Shown here piece by piece: positions 1 through 10,208 of a stretch of 64,000 nt of DNA. The translations under genes were made by a program, and so were the position numbers. The stretch comes from Mycolicibacterium hodleri (lineage in GTDB: Bacteria; Actinomycetota; Actinomycetes; Mycobacteriales; Mycobacteriaceae), in assembly GCF_006439015.1 (NCBI RefSeq), contig NZ_RCZG01000004.1, forward strand, positions 371,302 to 435,301. Direction: 5' to 3'. The notes beneath the pieces were generated by a model. The model had not been told where the DNA came from. It ran no database searches and worked only from the letters and a program-made list of their open reading frames with translations. The stretch's first letter is position 1. Each line of letters starts with the position of its first letter.

Positions 1-1670
1 CCATCCCGCGGCGCTTCACGGCACGTGACGAGGAACCGTCGAGCAGCGGGGACGCCCGCGCCGGTGGCTCGCGCACGCTACTCGACGTCGTGGTGGACGG
101 TTTGGCCGATCGGGGCGAGCCGGCGCACCGGGTATGGCTTCCGCCGCTGGAGTTGTCGCCGCCGCTCGCAGCTCTGCTCGCCGATGCCGGGTACGCCGGG
201 CCGCGGCTCGTCATCCCGATCGGACTGGTGGACAACCCCTTTGCGCAGCGACGCGACACCTTGCTGGTCGATCTGCGGTCGGCCGGTGGGAATGTGGCGA
301 TCGTCGGCGGCCCGCGGTCGGGGAAGACGACCGCCGTGCACACCCTGGTGCTCGGGTTGGCGGCCACCCACGATCCGGACGCGGTGCAGATCTACGGGCT
401 GGACTTTGGCAGTGGCTCCCTGTCGTCGCTGAGGCCGCTGCCCCACGTGGGAGCGGTTGCGGGCAGGGGGGACCGCGATCTGGCCCGCAGAATCGTGGCG
501 CATGTTCAAGGGCTCGTCCGTGACCGCGAGACGTCGCGGCGGGTAGGTGATACCGGGGTCGGTACCGACACGTTCCTGGTGATCGACGGATGGGCGGTGG
601 CACGCCACGAGTTCGATGGCATGGAGGAGGCCGTCACCGCCATTGCTGCACAGGGACTCTCGGTCGGGGTGCACGTCGTCCTCACGGCGTCGCGGTGGGC
701 CGACGTCCGACCGGCGATGCGGGATCAACTCGGCACCCGCGTCGAATTATGCCTCGCCGACCCTGCTGATTCGGAGATGGACAGGAAGCGCGCACGTCTG
801 CTCGGGAGCCGCCCCGCAGGTCACGGATTGACACGGGAGGGCCTCGAGTTCGTGATCGCGCCGCCGGAGGGCATCGACGTGGCAGCCCTGGCGGCACGCC
901 ATGCCGGCCGCAAGGCGCCGGCCGTACGGCTTCTCCCGTCGCGAGTTCCGCACGCCGAGGTCGCGATGCTCTCTCCCGATCACGTCGCCATCGGACTGAG
1001 TGAGGACACGCTACGACCCGTCGCCCTTGACTTCACGGTGTTGCCTCACCTCCTGATCTTCGGCGACAACGAATGCGGCAAAACGGCCACGCTACGTACC
1101 CTGTGCCGAGAGATCCAGCGGAGCAAGGGGTCCGATGAGGCTCAAGTCCTCATCGTCGACTTCCGCAGGACGCTGCTCGGCGTTCTCGAATCCGACCATC
1201 TCCTCGGGTACGCGATGTCCACTGCGTCAGCGGAATCCCACGTGGCCACGACGGTGGGGTTGCTCACCGGCAGGCTGCCGGGGGAACACGTCACACAGCG
1301 GCAGTTGCGTGAGCGGTCGTGGTGGTCCGGACCGGACGTCTACGTGGTCGTCGACGACTACGACCTGGTGGCGGGAGCGACCGGCAATCCCCTCCTGCCG
1401 ATACTCGACCTGCTGCCGCACTCAAGGGATCTGGGCCTGCACCTGGTGATCGCCCGACGCTCCGGCGGTGCGGCCCGTGCGATGTTCGACCCGATTCTGG
1501 CGCGGCTGCGGGATCTGGGGTGCATGGGCCTGATGATGAGCGCCGCTCCAGACGAGGGAGTTCTACTGGGCTCGGTGCGTCCATCGCCGCTGCCACCGGG
1601 TCGCGGCACGCTGATCCGGCGGGGTCAGACCGATCACCTCGTCCAGGTGTCATGGACGGAGCCACCGTGA
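1..1670 (+). CDS. eccC4: EccC4, ESX-4 type VII secretion ATPase (C-terminal part, runs off left edge)
   Basis: This is the C-terminal ~556 residues of an EccC-type FtsK/SpoIIIE motor ATPase. The frame is open from base 3 with no stop, so the 5' end lies outside the window (the family is usually about 1,200-1,300 residues). Two ATPase modules are visible. One has a Walker A GGPRSGKT (nt ~306-329) and a Walker B-like FLVIDGW. The second has an atypical P-loop GDNECGKT (nt ~1062-1085) and a hydrophobic VVVDDYD strand. EccC assembles in the inner membrane and recognises the WXG100 substrate signal through its last module. It is assigned to ESX-4 because a Rv3446c-like gene, esxU, esxT and rplM follow in the H37Rv order. 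The stop overlaps the next start (GTGA), so the genes are translationally coupled. Confidence 0.9.
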   Translation, partial: IPRRFTARDEEPSSSGDARAGGSRTLLDVVVDGLADRGEPAHRVWLPPLELSPPLAALLADAGYAGPRLVIPIGLVDNPFAQRRDTLLVDLRSAGGNVAIVGGPRSGKTTAVHTLVLGLAATHDPDAVQIYGLDFGSGSLSSLRPLPHVGAVAGRGDRDLARRIVAHVQGLVRDRETSRRVGDTGVGTDTFLVIDGWAVARHEFDGMEEAVTAIAAQGLSVGVHVVLTASRWADVRPAMRDQLGTRVELCLADPADSEMDRKRARLLGSRPAGHGLTREGLEFVIAPPEGIDVAALAARHAGRKAPAVRLLPSRVPHAEVAMLSPDHVAIGLSEDTLRPVALDFTVLPHLLIFGDNECGKTATLRTLCREIQRSKGSDEAQVLIVDFRRTLLGVLESDHLLGYAMSTASAESHVATTVGLLTGRLPGEHVTQRQLRERSWWSGPDVYVVVDDYDLVAGATGNPLLPILDLLPHSRDLGLHLVIARRSGGAARAMFDPILARLRDLGCMGLMMSAAPDEGVLLGSVRPSPLPPGRGTLIRRGQTDHLVQVSWTEPP

Positions 1671-2806
1671 GCGTTGCCGTCATCGTCGTGGGACCCACCA
1701 AGGTCACTGGCCCCGGACTCGTCGATCTCGAGTTAGCAGAGGCGGCAATGCAATCCATCGACGACGACTTGGCGTTGGTCGACGAGCGGGCGATGGACGT
1801 CGATGAGCTGTGGCGAGAGGTGCTCGGATCCGCTACGGGCGGGGCGTGCGACGAGATCGTGTTGATGTGCCCGTCGTGGTGGGCGGTGTCACGTGTCGAA
1901 CGCATCTGTGCCGCGGCCGGAGCATGGTCGGCGGACGTGGCCGTTCTCAGACGCACGGAGGCGCTGACGGTCGCCACGATCGTGGAGGTGGCGCCCGAAT
2001 TCGTCGTCGTGCACGCCGATGGGCAGCGGCACGCCATCGCCCGGGTGAACCCGCCGTCTGCCGTCATCGACGCCGTGGTCGCGTGCGTCGAGGGCCTGGC
2101 CGCCGTGACCATCGACGTGCCCGGCGGCATCGGACTGTTCGGCGCCGACCTTGTTCGTGCCTTGCGCCGGCCCGGCGTCGAGGTGACGATTGCCGGCGAC
2201 CAGTCGCTCGTCCGGGCCGTCCGAGGACTGCACCGTCTGGACCACCGCGGGGCCCTGCCGACCCGGTGGCGGCCGACTCCCCGGGCAGCGGCGGTCGGGG
2301 CGGCGATCCTGTCGGCAAGCGCCTTGGCGGCGCTTGCGATCGGGCTGGACGGCCGCGCGGACGGGCCGCCCGACGTGACCTGGCTCGTCGAGGGGCGGGT
2401 CGCCGTCGAAGTCCCTGCGCAATGGACCGTCGAGAGGATCACCTCGGGTCCGGGCTCGGCGCGGGTGGAGGTGGCTTCGCCGGCGAATCCTCTCGAAGCG
2501 ATCCACGTGACTCAGTCCCGGGTGCCCGCCGCGCAGACCCTGGAAGCGGCCGCAGCGTCACTGAGCAATGCCTTGGCCGGGGAGCCCGAGGGGGTCTTCG
2601 TGGATTTCACCGCACGTGGCGAGCGGGCCCACCGTGCCGCCGTCACCTACCGAGAAGTTCGCGCCGACCGAGGCATCGACTGGACGGTGCTCCTGGATGG
2701 GGATGTTCGGATCGCGATCGGCTGCCAGGGACCCGGAGAACGTCCCGGTCCCGAGGACGTGTGTGACCGGGCGATCGGGTCCGCGCACGCGGTCGGGCGA
2801 AAGTGA
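1667..2806 (+). CDS. ESX-4 type VII secretion-associated membrane protein (Rv3446c-like)
   Basis: This 379-residue protein sits between eccC4 and esxU, the position of Rv3446c. Such T7SS-associated proteins have an N-terminal cytosolic domain, one membrane span and a C-terminal outside domain. Here the span is an Ala/Leu-rich segment around residues 206-227, followed by a ~150-residue domain of the secretion-associated type. The GTG at 1667 overlaps the eccC4 stop; an in-frame ATG at 1652 is the alternative start. The biochemical role is not established. Placement and topology suggest an accessory of the ESX-4 membrane complex. Confidence 0.8.
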   Translation: MSVAVIVVGPTKVTGPGLVDLELAEAAMQSIDDDLALVDERAMDVDELWREVLGSATGGACDEIVLMCPSWWAVSRVERICAAAGAWSADVAVLRRTEALTVATIVEVAPEFVVVHADGQRHAIARVNPPSAVIDAVVACVEGLAAVTIDVPGGIGLFGADLVRALRRPGVEVTIAGDQSLVRAVRGLHRLDHRGALPTRWRPTPRAAAVGAAILSASALAALAIGLDGRADGPPDVTWLVEGRVAVEVPAQWTVERITSGPGSARVEVASPANPLEAIHVTQSRVPAAQTLEAAAASLSNALAGEPEGVFVDFTARGERAHRAAVTYREVRADRGIDWTVLLDGDVRIAIGCQGPGERPGPEDVCDRAIGSAHAVGRK

Positions 2807-2879
2807 TTCACGCACAGGGGAACCGAATGCCGCGATGGCGCGTCCAATCATTCATACGATCGCAAACGAAGGGAAAGCG

Positions 2880-3191
2880 ATGACGAGTAGGGCATTGACC
2901 ACCGACCTCGGATTGATGTCGGCCGTCGCGGGCAAGATCGACGGGAGAAACGAGGAGACCAGGGCGATGCTCCGGACCTTCATCGGTCAGATGAGCAGCG
3001 TCCCACCGTCGGTCTGGGGCGGCGCCGCGGCAGCCCGATTCCGCGACGTCGTCGACCGATGGAATACCCAGTCGCTCGCGTTGCACCAGTCGTTGCAAAG
3101 GATCGCGGAGACCATCCGCCTCAACGAGCGGACCTTGCGGGAGGCAGCCGACCAGCATTCGCACCGGATCGCTTCGGCCGACGTTCTGTAA
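2880..3191 (+). CDS. esxU: EsxU, WXG100 protein of ESX-4
   Basis: A 103-residue WXG100 protein, the family's usual length. The helix-turn-helix hairpin carries a W-G-G turn at residues 46-48. ATG 2880 is chosen because a purine-rich GAAGGGAAAG lies just upstream and the product then has normal WXG100 length; the same frame is open further upstream, but with no WXG100-like sequence. It is followed by esxT, its probable heterodimer partner. The pair should be exported as a folded four-helix bundle by EccC4-powered ESX-4. The usual C-terminal secretion motif is not obvious in this partner, which is normal because only one of the pair needs it. Confidence 0.85.
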   Translation: MTSRALTTDLGLMSAVAGKIDGRNEETRAMLRTFIGQMSSVPPSVWGGAAAARFRDVVDRWNTQSLALHQSLQRIAETIRLNERTLREAADQHSHRIASADVL

Positions 3192-3252
3192 TCACGTCCA
3201 CCACTACCCCCTGCCCACCAACGCACTATCCACAAACGCAGATGGAGCATCA

Positions 3253-3549
3253 ATGGATCCGGTTCTGTCCTACGACTTCAACGAGATCGAGTTCACCGTC
3301 CGTCAGGAGATTCACCGCACGTCCGCGCAGTTCAATGCGGCTTTGGACGACCTGCGTGCACAGATAGCACCCCTGCAGGCGGTGTGGACCCGTGACGCTG
3401 CGGAGGCCTACCGCGTCGAGCAGGCCAGATGGGATCAGTCCGCGGCCGCGCTGAACGAGATTCTGATCTCCCTCGGCAACGCGGTGCGCGATGGCTCGGA
3501 CGAGGTGGCGGACACCGACCGGCGTGCGGCGGGTGCGTGGGGCATCTAG
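3253..3549 (+). CDS. esxT: EsxT, WXG100-family partner of EsxU
   Basis: A 98-residue WXG100-like protein. The N-terminal segment (DPVLSYDFN) and the C-terminal RRAAGAWGI closely resemble mycobacterial EsxT as I remember it. The turn position reads W45-T-R instead of W-x-G, a degenerate WXG that is also usual in EsxT. It lies 61 nt after esxU, is probably co-transcribed with it, and is the last gene of the ESX-4 cluster before a strong hairpin terminator. Predicted role: secreted or surface heterodimer with EsxU. Confidence 0.85.
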   Translation: MDPVLSYDFNEIEFTVRQEIHRTSAQFNAALDDLRAQIAPLQAVWTRDAAEAYRVEQARWDQSAAALNEILISLGNAVRDGSDEVADTDRRAAGAWGI

Positions 3550-3570
3550 ACGGCGGCCGAGAATGAGACC

Positions 3571-3615
3571 CTGTGCGGTCCCGAACGGGAGGAGAGCCCG
3601 GGAGGGACCGCACAG
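3571..3615 (+). terminator. Hairpin terminator after esxT
   Basis: A perfect 12-bp inverted repeat (CTGTGCGGTCCC / GGGACCGCACAG) with a 21-nt loop starts 22 nt after the esxT stop. There is no U tract, as is common in mycobacteria. It separates the ESX-4 operon from the ribosomal protein operon. Confidence 0.6.
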
Positions 3616-3744
3616 TCATGTCGCAGCCTGGCGGTCATGCGTCCCGCCGCAGGTCAGCGCCCGCGCCGACGCCCGCGTCTGCGGCCGCCGCAGCCGCGAC
3701 GCCGTTCACCGACGATGCGAACTCGCTGGCCCGAGGATGGCGTT

Positions 3745-3774
3745 TTGACCTGCGACGACAGTCGCCGGTAAGCT
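3745..3774 (+). promoter_or_regulatory. Putative rplM-rpsI promoter
   Basis: TTGACC and TAAGCT are separated by 18 nt, a good match to a housekeeping sigma promoter. It lies about 130 nt before the rplM start, leaving a long 5' leader (about 3781-3908). The 3550-3908 gap holds only the esxT terminator, this promoter and the leader; no gene is visible in it. Confidence 0.5.
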
Positions 3775-3908
3775 CCCCGGTTGGCGCGCGGTGAGTCTTG
3801 GACTCTGCGGGTCCTCGGGTCTACGTCGGTCGCCGAGAACCCCAACTGCATTCGCTTGACCGACAACCCGGTTCATCCGGGACAACCCGAGAAGATTGAG
3901 GTAGCGCT

Positions 3909-4352
3909 GTGCCTACGTACACGCCGAAGGCGGGTGACACCACACGCACGTGGCATGTCATCGACGCCACCGACGTGGTCCTCGGCCGGCTCGCCGTTGC
4001 AGCAGCAACCCTGCTGCGCGGCAAGCACAAGCCGACGTTCACGCCGAATGTCGATGGTGGCGATTTCGTCATCATCATCAATGCAGACAAGGTCGCCATC
4101 AGTGGCGACAAGCTGAAGAATAAGTTCGCCTACCGTCACTCGGGTTACCCCGGCGGCCTCCGCAGGCGAACCATCGGCGAAATGATGGCGAAGAATCCCG
4201 AGAAGGTCGTGGAGAACGCGATCGTCGGGATGCTCCCGCATAACAAGCTGAACCGGCAGGTCCAGAAGAAGCTCAAGGTGTACGCGGGTCCCGAGCATCC
4301 GCACATCGCCCAGCAGCCGGTTCCATACGAGATCAAGCAGGTAGCCCAGTGA
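3909..4352 (+). CDS. rplM: 50S ribosomal protein L13
   Basis: A 147-residue L13, full family length, with the conserved [16 protein letters not shown] start and the RHSGYPGG segment in the middle. It starts at GTG 3909 (MPTYTPKAG). L13 is an early-assembling large-subunit protein. The stop overlaps the start of rpsI by GTGA, giving the near-universal rplM-rpsI pair. A promoter-like TTGACC-N18-TAAGCT lies upstream after the ESX-4 terminator. Confidence 0.97.
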   Translation: MPTYTPKAGDTTRTWHVIDATDVVLGRLAVAAATLLRGKHKPTFTPNVDGGDFVIIINADKVAISGDKLKNKFAYRHSGYPGGLRRRTIGEMMAKNPEKVVENAIVGMLPHNKLNRQVQKKLKVYAGPEHPHIAQQPVPYEIKQVAQ

Positions 4353-4870
4353 CCGAGACGACTGACGTGACCGAACCGACCGAGGTCGAAGAAGTGACCG
4401 AGGCACCAGAAGCTTCCGAGACGGTCGAGGTCGTCGAGACCGAAGCCGCAGACGAGGCCCCGGCCCGCGAGCCGCTCCTGCTCGACCGCCCCATCCAGAC
4501 CGTCGGCCGCCGCAAGGAGGCCGTGGTGCGGGTACGCCTGAGCCCCGGCACCGGCAAGTTCACCCTGGATGGCCGCAGCCTCGAGGAGTACTTCCCCAAC
4601 AAGGTGCACCAGCAGCTCATCAAGGCGCCGCTGGTTCTCGTCGACCGGCTCGACACCGTCGACATCTTCGCCCACCTCGATGGTGGCGGCCCGTCCGGAC
4701 AGGCCGGCGCGCTGCGTCTGGCCATCGCCCGGGCGCTCATCATCGTGCAGCCCGAAGATCGGCCGCCGCTGAAGAAGGCCGGCTACCTCACGCGTGACCC
4801 GCGTGCCATCGAGCGCAAGAAGTACGGTCTGAAGAAGGCCCGTAAGGCGCCTCAGTACTCGAAGCGCTGA
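4349..4870 (+). CDS. rpsI: 30S ribosomal protein S9
   Basis: A 173-residue S9. The core begins at about residue 50 ([15 protein letters not shown]) and ends with the conserved [12 protein letters not shown] tail, whose terminal Lys-Arg reaches the P-site tRNA in known ribosomes. Residues 1-45 are a Glu/Thr/Val-rich acidic extension absent from E. coli S9 but, from memory, typical of mycobacterial S9. It starts at GTG 4349, overlapping rplM. Confidence 0.97.
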   Translation: MTETTDVTEPTEVEEVTEAPEASETVEVVETEAADEAPAREPLLLDRPIQTVGRRKEAVVRVRLSPGTGKFTLDGRSLEEYFPNKVHQQLIKAPLVLVDRLDTVDIFAHLDGGGPSGQAGALRLAIARALIIVQPEDRPPLKKAGYLTRDPRAIERKKYGLKKARKAPQYSKR

Positions 4871-4892
4871 TCCTCAGCACGGTTCGTCCGCG

Positions 4893-4926
4893 AGCGTGCG
4901 CGTCTGTCCGACATGGCGCGCACGCT
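4893..4926 (+). terminator. Hairpin between rpsI and glmM
   Basis: A perfect 10-bp inverted repeat (AGCGTGCGCG / CGCGCACGCT) with a 14-nt loop begins 22 nt after the rpsI stop and ends 22 nt before the glmM start. It is a probable terminator or attenuator; the tail TTTCGGTTTGT is mildly T-rich. Confidence 0.55.
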
Positions 4927-4947
4927 TTCGGTTTGTCTAGGAGGAGC

Positions 4948-6279
4948 ATGGGTCGACTGTTCGGCACCGACGGAGTCCGTGGTGTCGCCAACACCGATCT
5001 GACCGCCGAGCTGGCACTGGCTCTCGGGTCGGCGGCGTCGCGCCGACTGGGTTCCGGCGGCGAGCGCCGAGTCGCCGTCGTCGGTCGCGACCCACGGGCC
5101 AGTGGCGAGATGCTCGAAGCCGCGGTCATCGCCGGGATCGCCAGTGAGGGCGTCGACGTGCTGCGGGTCGGTGTGTTGCCGACCCCGGCCGTCGCCCATC
5201 TGACGGGCGTCTATCACGCCGAGTTCGGCGTGATGATCTCCGCATCGCACAATCCGATGCCCGACAACGGCATCAAGATCTTCGGCCCCGGCGGCCGCAA
5301 ACTCGACGACGCCGCCGAGGACCGCATCGAAGAGCTCCTCGGTGCGGGACCCGGCCACCGTCCCGTCGGCGCGGGCATCGGCCGGGTGCTCGACGCCGAT
5401 GACGCGCTCGAGCGCTATCTGCAACACGTCGCCACGGCCGCCCCCCTCCCGCTGGACGGCGTGACGGTCGTGGTGGACTGTGCGCACGGCGCTGCGTCGA
5501 CCGCTGCGCCGCTGGCGTACCGCGCCGCGGGGGCCACCGTCATCGCGATCAACGCAGAACCCAACGGCCTCAACATCAATGACGGCTGCGGGTCGACGCA
5601 CATGGACGTACTGCAGCACGCGGTGCTCGCCCACGGTGCGGACCTGGGTCTGGCTCACGACGGCGACGCCGACCGCTGCCTCGCCGTCGATGCGGCAGGT
5701 GACGTCGTCGACGGTGACGCCATCATGGTGATCCTCGCAATGGCCATGCGCGACGCCGGCGAGCTGGCGTCGAACACGTTGGTGGCCACGGTGATGAGCA
5801 ACCTCGGCCTGCACATCGCCATGCGCCGTGAACACATCGAGGTCCGCACCACCGCCGTGGGCGACAGGTACGTCCTCGAGGAACTGCGCGCCGGGAAGTA
5901 CTCACTCGGTGGCGAGCAGTCAGGCCACATCGTGATGCCGTCCCTCGGGACCACCGGCGACGGGATCGCGACCGGCCTTCGCCTGATGGCGCGAATGGCT
6001 CAGACCCGTTCGTCACTGGCGTCGCTCGCGGCTCCCATGCATACGCTCCCGCAGGTGCTCATCAACGTGCAGGTCGCGGACAAGGCCACCGTCGCCGAGG
6101 CGCCATCGGTGCAGTCCGCCGTGGCCGAGGCGGAGGCAGAACTCGGGGATACCGGGCGAATCTTGTTGCGTCCCTCGGGAACCGAGCAAGTCGTGCGGGT
6201 GATGGTCGAGGCCGCCGACGAGGACACCGCGCGACTACTCGCCTCCCGCGTTGCGGATTCGGTGAGCGAACAACGCTGA
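4948..6279 (+). CDS. glmM: Phosphoglucosamine mutase GlmM
   Basis: A 443-residue alpha-D-phosphohexomutase that converts glucosamine-6-phosphate to glucosamine-1-phosphate, the step between GlmS and GlmU toward UDP-GlcNAc. It begins [11 protein letters not shown]. The catalytic phosphoserine loop is SASHNP with Ser100, the metal loop is DGDADR, and the sugar loop GGEQSGH is present. ATG 4948 follows a strong AGGAGGAG site; longer in-frame starts lack this. glpK begins 16 nt downstream, so the two are probably co-transcribed. glmS lies about 6 kb away on the same strand. Confidence 0.96.
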   Translation: MGRLFGTDGVRGVANTDLTAELALALGSAASRRLGSGGERRVAVVGRDPRASGEMLEAAVIAGIASEGVDVLRVGVLPTPAVAHLTGVYHAEFGVMISASHNPMPDNGIKIFGPGGRKLDDAAEDRIEELLGAGPGHRPVGAGIGRVLDADDALERYLQHVATAAPLPLDGVTVVVDCAHGAASTAAPLAYRAAGATVIAINAEPNGLNINDGCGSTHMDVLQHAVLAHGADLGLAHDGDADRCLAVDAAGDVVDGDAIMVILAMAMRDAGELASNTLVATVMSNLGLHIAMRREHIEVRTTAVGDRYVLEELRAGKYSLGGEQSGHIVMPSLGTTGDGIATGLRLMARMAQTRSSLASLAAPMHTLPQVLINVQVADKATVAEAPSVQSAVAEAEAELGDTGRILLRPSGTEQVVRVMVEAADEDTARLLASRVADSVSEQR

Positions 6280-6295
6280 ACGAAGGAGCACCCCG

Positions 6296-7813
6296 TTGAA
6301 CGATTTCGTCGTCGCAATCGACCAGGGCACCACCAGTACCCGGGCGATGATCTTCGATCACGACGGTGCTGAAGTGGGGAGGCATCAGCTCGAACACGAG
6401 CAGATCCTGCCCAAGGCGGGCTGGGTCGAACACAATCCCGTCGAGATCTGGGAACGAACCGCTGCGGTCCTGATGTCGGTCCTCAACAACACCAAGCTGC
6501 AGGTGGATGACCTTGCTGCGCTTGGCATCACCAATCAGCGTGAGACGGCACTGGTGTGGGATCGGAAGACGGGCAGGCCGTACTACAACGCGATCGTCTG
6601 GCAGGACACCCGTACTGACCGCATCGCCTCGACGTTGGACCGTGACGGACGCGGCGACGTGATCAGGCACAAGGCCGGTCTGCCGCCTGCAACGTATTTC
6701 TCGGCTGCCAAGGTGCAGTGGATCTTGGAGAACGTCGACGGGGTGCGCGAGGCCGCCGAGCGTGGAGATGCGATCTTCGGCACCAGCGACAGTTGGGTGG
6801 CGTGGAATCTGACCGGCGGCCCGCGGGGTGGGGTGCATGTCACCGACGTGACCAATGCCAGCCGGACGATGCTGATGAACTTGGAAACGCTGGACTGGGA
6901 CGACGAGTTGTTGTCGTTCTTCGGGATTCCGCGGCAGATGTTGCCCCGGATCGTGCCGTCGTCATCACCCGAACCGTATGGCACTACCCAGGACACGGGT
7001 CCGCTTGGCGGTGAGGTGCCGGTGACGGGCATCCTCGGTGATCAGCAGGCGGCGATGGTGGGGCAGGTGTGCTTGGCTCCGGGTGAGGCAAAGAACACCT
7101 ACGGCACCGGCAACTTCTTGCTGCTGAATACCGGCGAGAAGATCGTCCGCTCCGAGAACGGTCTGCTCACGACGGTCTGCTATCAGTTCGGTGAGGCGAA
7201 ACCCGTTTACGCGCTTGAGGGTTCGATCGCCGTGACGGGATCTGCCGTGCAGTGGTTGCGCGATCAGCTGGGTATCATCAGCGGCGCTGCCCAGAGCGAA
7301 TCGCTGGCCAGGCAGGTCGAGGACAACGGCGGGGTCTACTTCGTGCCCGCGTTCTCGGGGTTGTTCGCGCCGTATTGGCGGTCCGATGCGCGTGGCGCCA
7401 TCGTCGGGCTCTCTCGCTTCAACACCAACGCACACGTCGCGCGGGCGACGCTGGAGGCGATCTGCTATCAGAGCCGCGACGTCGTGGACGCCATGGAGAA
7501 GGATTCCGGCGTGCACCTCGAGGTCCTGAAGGTCGATGGCGGTATCACTGCGAACGACCTGTGCATGCAGATCCAGTCCGACGTGCTCGGCGTCGACGTG
7601 GTCAAGCCGGTCGTGGCCGAGACGACTGCGCTGGGCGCTGCCTATGCGGCAGGGCTGGCCGTCGGCTTCTGGGACGACCCCGAGGATCTGCGGGCCAACT
7701 GGCAGGAGGGCAAGCGCTGGACGCCGGCTTGGAGCGACGAGCAGCGCACCGCCGGCTACGCGGGCTGGCAAAAGGCCGTTCAGCGCACCCTTGACTGGGT
7801 CGACGTCACCTAG
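6296..7813 (+). CDS. glpK: Glycerol kinase
   Basis: A 505-residue FGGY-family kinase that makes glycerol-3-phosphate from glycerol and ATP. The N-terminal phosphate loop is [13 protein letters not shown], with GDQQAA and YGTGNF in the middle and the C-terminal adenosine region starting DGGITANDL. It has full family length. The start is TTG 6296, preceded by GAAGGAG and only 16 nt after glmM. In H37Rv, as I recall, glpK lies elsewhere (Rv3696c), so its placement directly behind glmM is a lineage-specific arrangement and may couple glycerol use to envelope precursor supply. Confidence 0.96.
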   Translation: MNDFVVAIDQGTTSTRAMIFDHDGAEVGRHQLEHEQILPKAGWVEHNPVEIWERTAAVLMSVLNNTKLQVDDLAALGITNQRETALVWDRKTGRPYYNAIVWQDTRTDRIASTLDRDGRGDVIRHKAGLPPATYFSAAKVQWILENVDGVREAAERGDAIFGTSDSWVAWNLTGGPRGGVHVTDVTNASRTMLMNLETLDWDDELLSFFGIPRQMLPRIVPSSSPEPYGTTQDTGPLGGEVPVTGILGDQQAAMVGQVCLAPGEAKNTYGTGNFLLLNTGEKIVRSENGLLTTVCYQFGEAKPVYALEGSIAVTGSAVQWLRDQLGIISGAAQSESLARQVEDNGGVYFVPAFSGLFAPYWRSDARGAIVGLSRFNTNAHVARATLEAICYQSRDVVDAMEKDSGVHLEVLKVDGGITANDLCMQIQSDVLGVDVVKPVVAETTALGAAYAAGLAVGFWDDPEDLRANWQEGKRWTPAWSDEQRTAGYAGWQKAVQRTLDWVDVT

Positions 7814-7866
7814 CGAGTTCACCGTGCGAGGGAACCGGACGGAGGTTCGGCGCGTCGTAAACCGGT

Positions 7867-8172
7867 ATGGGAGAAAATGAGTCCGCTTACGTCGACGTCG
7901 AAGCACTCCTCGACCTCGCTGGCCGGTGCGATACGGTCGCGGAGATGGTCGACGGACTGGCCCGTACGCACCTCGGTAGGTTGATGTTCGACGGGGCGGT
8001 CGCGGGCCGGGACTACATCGGCCGCGGGGACGCCGTGCGGCGGGCCGTCGACGCCGTTGTGGACCCGGTGCACGTGTGGTCCAGGGCGATGCGCGAAATC
8101 GCCTCCGCGCTGCGAACTTCGACCGGTCGCTACGCCGAGGCCGACGCACTCAGCGCGACGCGGCTGGGGTGA
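7867..8172 (+). CDS. EspC-like / WXG100-like small protein (Rv3440c-like)
   Basis: A 101-residue, largely helical protein in the position of Rv3440c. Its composition and length (an N-terminal VDVEALLDLAGRCDTVAEMV helix, then a central loop and a second helix) resemble EspC/DUF2580-type proteins of type VII secretion. No catalytic motif is visible. It starts at ATG 7867, 53 nt after glpK. Its stop overlaps the next start (GTGA), so the two products are probably made in fixed ratio and may interact. A link to the ESX-4 cluster 4 kb upstream is inference. Confidence 0.65.
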   Translation: MGENESAYVDVEALLDLAGRCDTVAEMVDGLARTHLGRLMFDGAVAGRDYIGRGDAVRRAVDAVVDPVHVWSRAMREIASALRTSTGRYAEADALSATRLG

Positions 8173-9611
8173 CGGTGGCGACTCCGCATGACGCCGGGGC
8201 ACGTCTCGCCGAGGGGCGGCTCACCGTCGACGACGTCGAGGAGTACGTGGCGGCGTGTCGTCGCCTCGGGTACTCGCATCGGGATCTGACCATGCACCCC
8301 ACACAGGTACGCGACTGGTACGGCAGTGAGGAGGGCCTGGACCTGCGCACCGTGGACGCCGATGCGGCCGCCCTGTCCGCGGCCGCGTCGGCAGCCGAGG
8401 ATGCCGCTCGCAGGCAGGCCGACCTGGTGTCGGAACTCGCGGGAGCGTGGTCCGGAGCTGGCGCCGCCTCCGCACATCAATTCGTTTGGCGCAGTTGCCA
8501 ATCCGCGACCGCCGTCGGCGTGGCCTTGCGCACGGCCGCGCAGTCGATGGCCACGCTTCGCGACGCACTGTGGCGCGCCGTCGACGCCAAGGCCGTCGCC
8601 AACGAGACCGTCGACGACAGGCAACAGCCACACCGCACCGAGTGGCTGGCCGCCGCAAGGACGGTGACGACGGGCGCTGGCGACCTCGCGGCCGCCAGCG
8701 AACTGATCGATACGCAGGTAAAGCCGTTCGTCGATCTCGACATCGGGTCCGACTGGCTGGCCGCGATGCGAACTGCCATCGTGTCGATCAACGCCGCCTA
8801 TGACGCGTCGATCTCAGGTATCACCGCCACGCCACCCCCGGTGTTCGGCGTGCCCGGCGAACTCGGCCCGCGCCCCAGCCCGTCCCGTCGTCGGGATGCC
8901 GTTGATGTCGTGGATGAGGTGGTCGCAGCCGCTCCGACACGGACCACTCCGGCGGCAGCGGTGGGATCCGTTGCCCCCGCCACTCCTTCAGCTCCACCAC
9001 CGCCTACTACGCCGTGGTCGGGCTCGGCGCCGGCACCACCGGAGGCCGCACCGTTGCCGCCGGCATCCGCATGGCCTGCATCGGCGCCTGCGCCTGCTGC
9101 ACCTTCAGTGCCGTCGATGCCGTCGATGCCGTCGGTGGGTGACCTCGGCGCGGGCACGTCATCGCTCGGCTCCGGCCTCGCCGGGTTCGGGCAGCAATTG
9201 GCCGACCTCATCGGCGGCCTGGTCGGCTCCGCCGACGGCGGAGTGCCCGAAGGTGGGTTGCCCGAGGCCGCCAATGCCGATGAGCCGCCCGATGGTGCGG
9301 AACCAGATGCCACGGCCGATCCCCACGCCGAAGAGGATCCCAACGCGCGAGATGACCCCGACGCCGAAGCCGATCCGGAACCCGAAGCCGATCCGGAACC
9401 CGAAGCCGATCCGGAACCCGAAGGTCCGGTCGACGAGTCGATGCTCGAACCGCCACCTGTCGAGGAACCCACGCCAACACCTATTCCGGGACCGCCGCCC
9501 GTCGATCCGCCGCCGCCCGCGCCGCAGGGTCTTCCGGAGCCCATCGCAAACTCTGCAGAGCAGACGCCGTGCGAGATCGCCGCCGACGAGTTGCCGCAGG
9601 TAGGGGAGTAG
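8169..9611 (+). CDS. WXG-like protein with long Pro/Ala/acidic tail (Rv3439c-like)
   Basis: A 480-residue protein matching the position and composition of Rv3439c. Residues 1-230 are helical and include a W94-S-G turn, so this part could fold like a WXG100/ESX substrate. Residues ~240-480 are low complexity: a Pro/Ala linker (PPPTTPWSGSAPAPPEA), then Ser/Gly, then an acidic Asp-Pro-Glu repeat. GTG 8169 overlaps the preceding stop; GTG 8175 is possible. There is no signal peptide and no recognised enzyme or toxin domain. It could be a type VII secreted or surface protein, but no function is known to me. Confidence 0.7.
   Translation: MTVATPHDAGARLAEGRLTVDDVEEYVAACRRLGYSHRDLTMHPTQVRDWYGSEEGLDLRTVDADAAALSAAASAAEDAARRQADLVSELAGAWSGAGAASAHQFVWRSCQSATAVGVALRTAAQSMATLRDALWRAVDAKAVANETVDDRQQPHRTEWLAAARTVTTGAGDLAAASELIDTQVKPFVDLDIGSDWLAAMRTAIVSINAAYDASISGITATPPPVFGVPGELGPRPSPSRRRDAVDVVDEVVAAAPTRTTPAAAVGSVAPATPSAPPPPTTPWSGSAPAPPEAAPLPPASAWPASAPAPAAPSVPSMPSMPSVGDLGAGTSSLGSGLAGFGQQLADLIGGLVGSADGGVPEGGLPEAANADEPPDGAEPDATADPHAEEDPNARDDPDAEADPEPEADPEPEADPEPEGPVDESMLEPPPVEEPTPTPIPGPPPVDPPPPAPQGLPEPIANSAEQTPCEIAADELPQVGE
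9369..9422 (+). repeat. Three perfect 18-bp coding repeats
   Basis: Three identical tandem copies of an 18-nt unit encode A-D-P-E-P-E in the acidic tail of the preceding CDS. Perfect identity suggests recent slippage, so the copy number is likely to vary between strains. Confidence 0.85.
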
Positions 9612-9621
9612 CCTCCGCTGA

Positions 9622-10208
9622 GTGAAACTGCGTATGCCACAGGTGGTTTTCCTGTTTCTCCTGGGTGCGGCGGCGTCTCTCGTCGGCGACCATGCTCACG
9701 TCGTCACGGGCACCACGGTCTACTTCGAAACAGCTCTGACGGCAGTGCCCTTCGTGTGGAGCAGCCCGATCTGGTTTCCAACGATGGTCGGAGTCGCAAC
9801 CGTGACGCTCGCGGAGATCCGGCTGCACCTACCCGGGGTGCGCACGGGGGTCACGGCACGTCAAGGCCTGGCGGGCGTGGCGGCAGTGGTCGGCATCTAC
9901 GTCACGACTGCGTTGGTGCACACCGCGCCTCCGGTACCCGGCACCGTGCTCGTCGTGGCGATGTCTGTCATCACGTGGTGTGCACTCGGCGACAAGCAGT
10001 CGCTGGTGTGCGGGATGCTCGCCGCGATTCTCGGCCCGGTCGTCGAAATCGTCCTCGTCGAGGTGGGCGTATTTGCTTACCACGCAGACTCGGACGGGCT
10101 GTTCGGCGTCGGGCCGTTCCTGCCGCCCTTGTACTTCGCGTTCGGTGTCGTGGTGGCCCTACTCGGCGAACTCTGCGCCGAGACTGCGGACGGTGCGACG
10201 AGACTCGG

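Noticed and set aside
2568..2879. Upstream extension of esxU
   Set aside because: It overlaps the preceding gene and lacks WXG100-like sequence; ATG 2880 has a ribosome site and gives family length.
9369..9422. Possible CRISPR-like array
   Set aside because: The repeats are contiguous, in frame and coding; there are no spacers.
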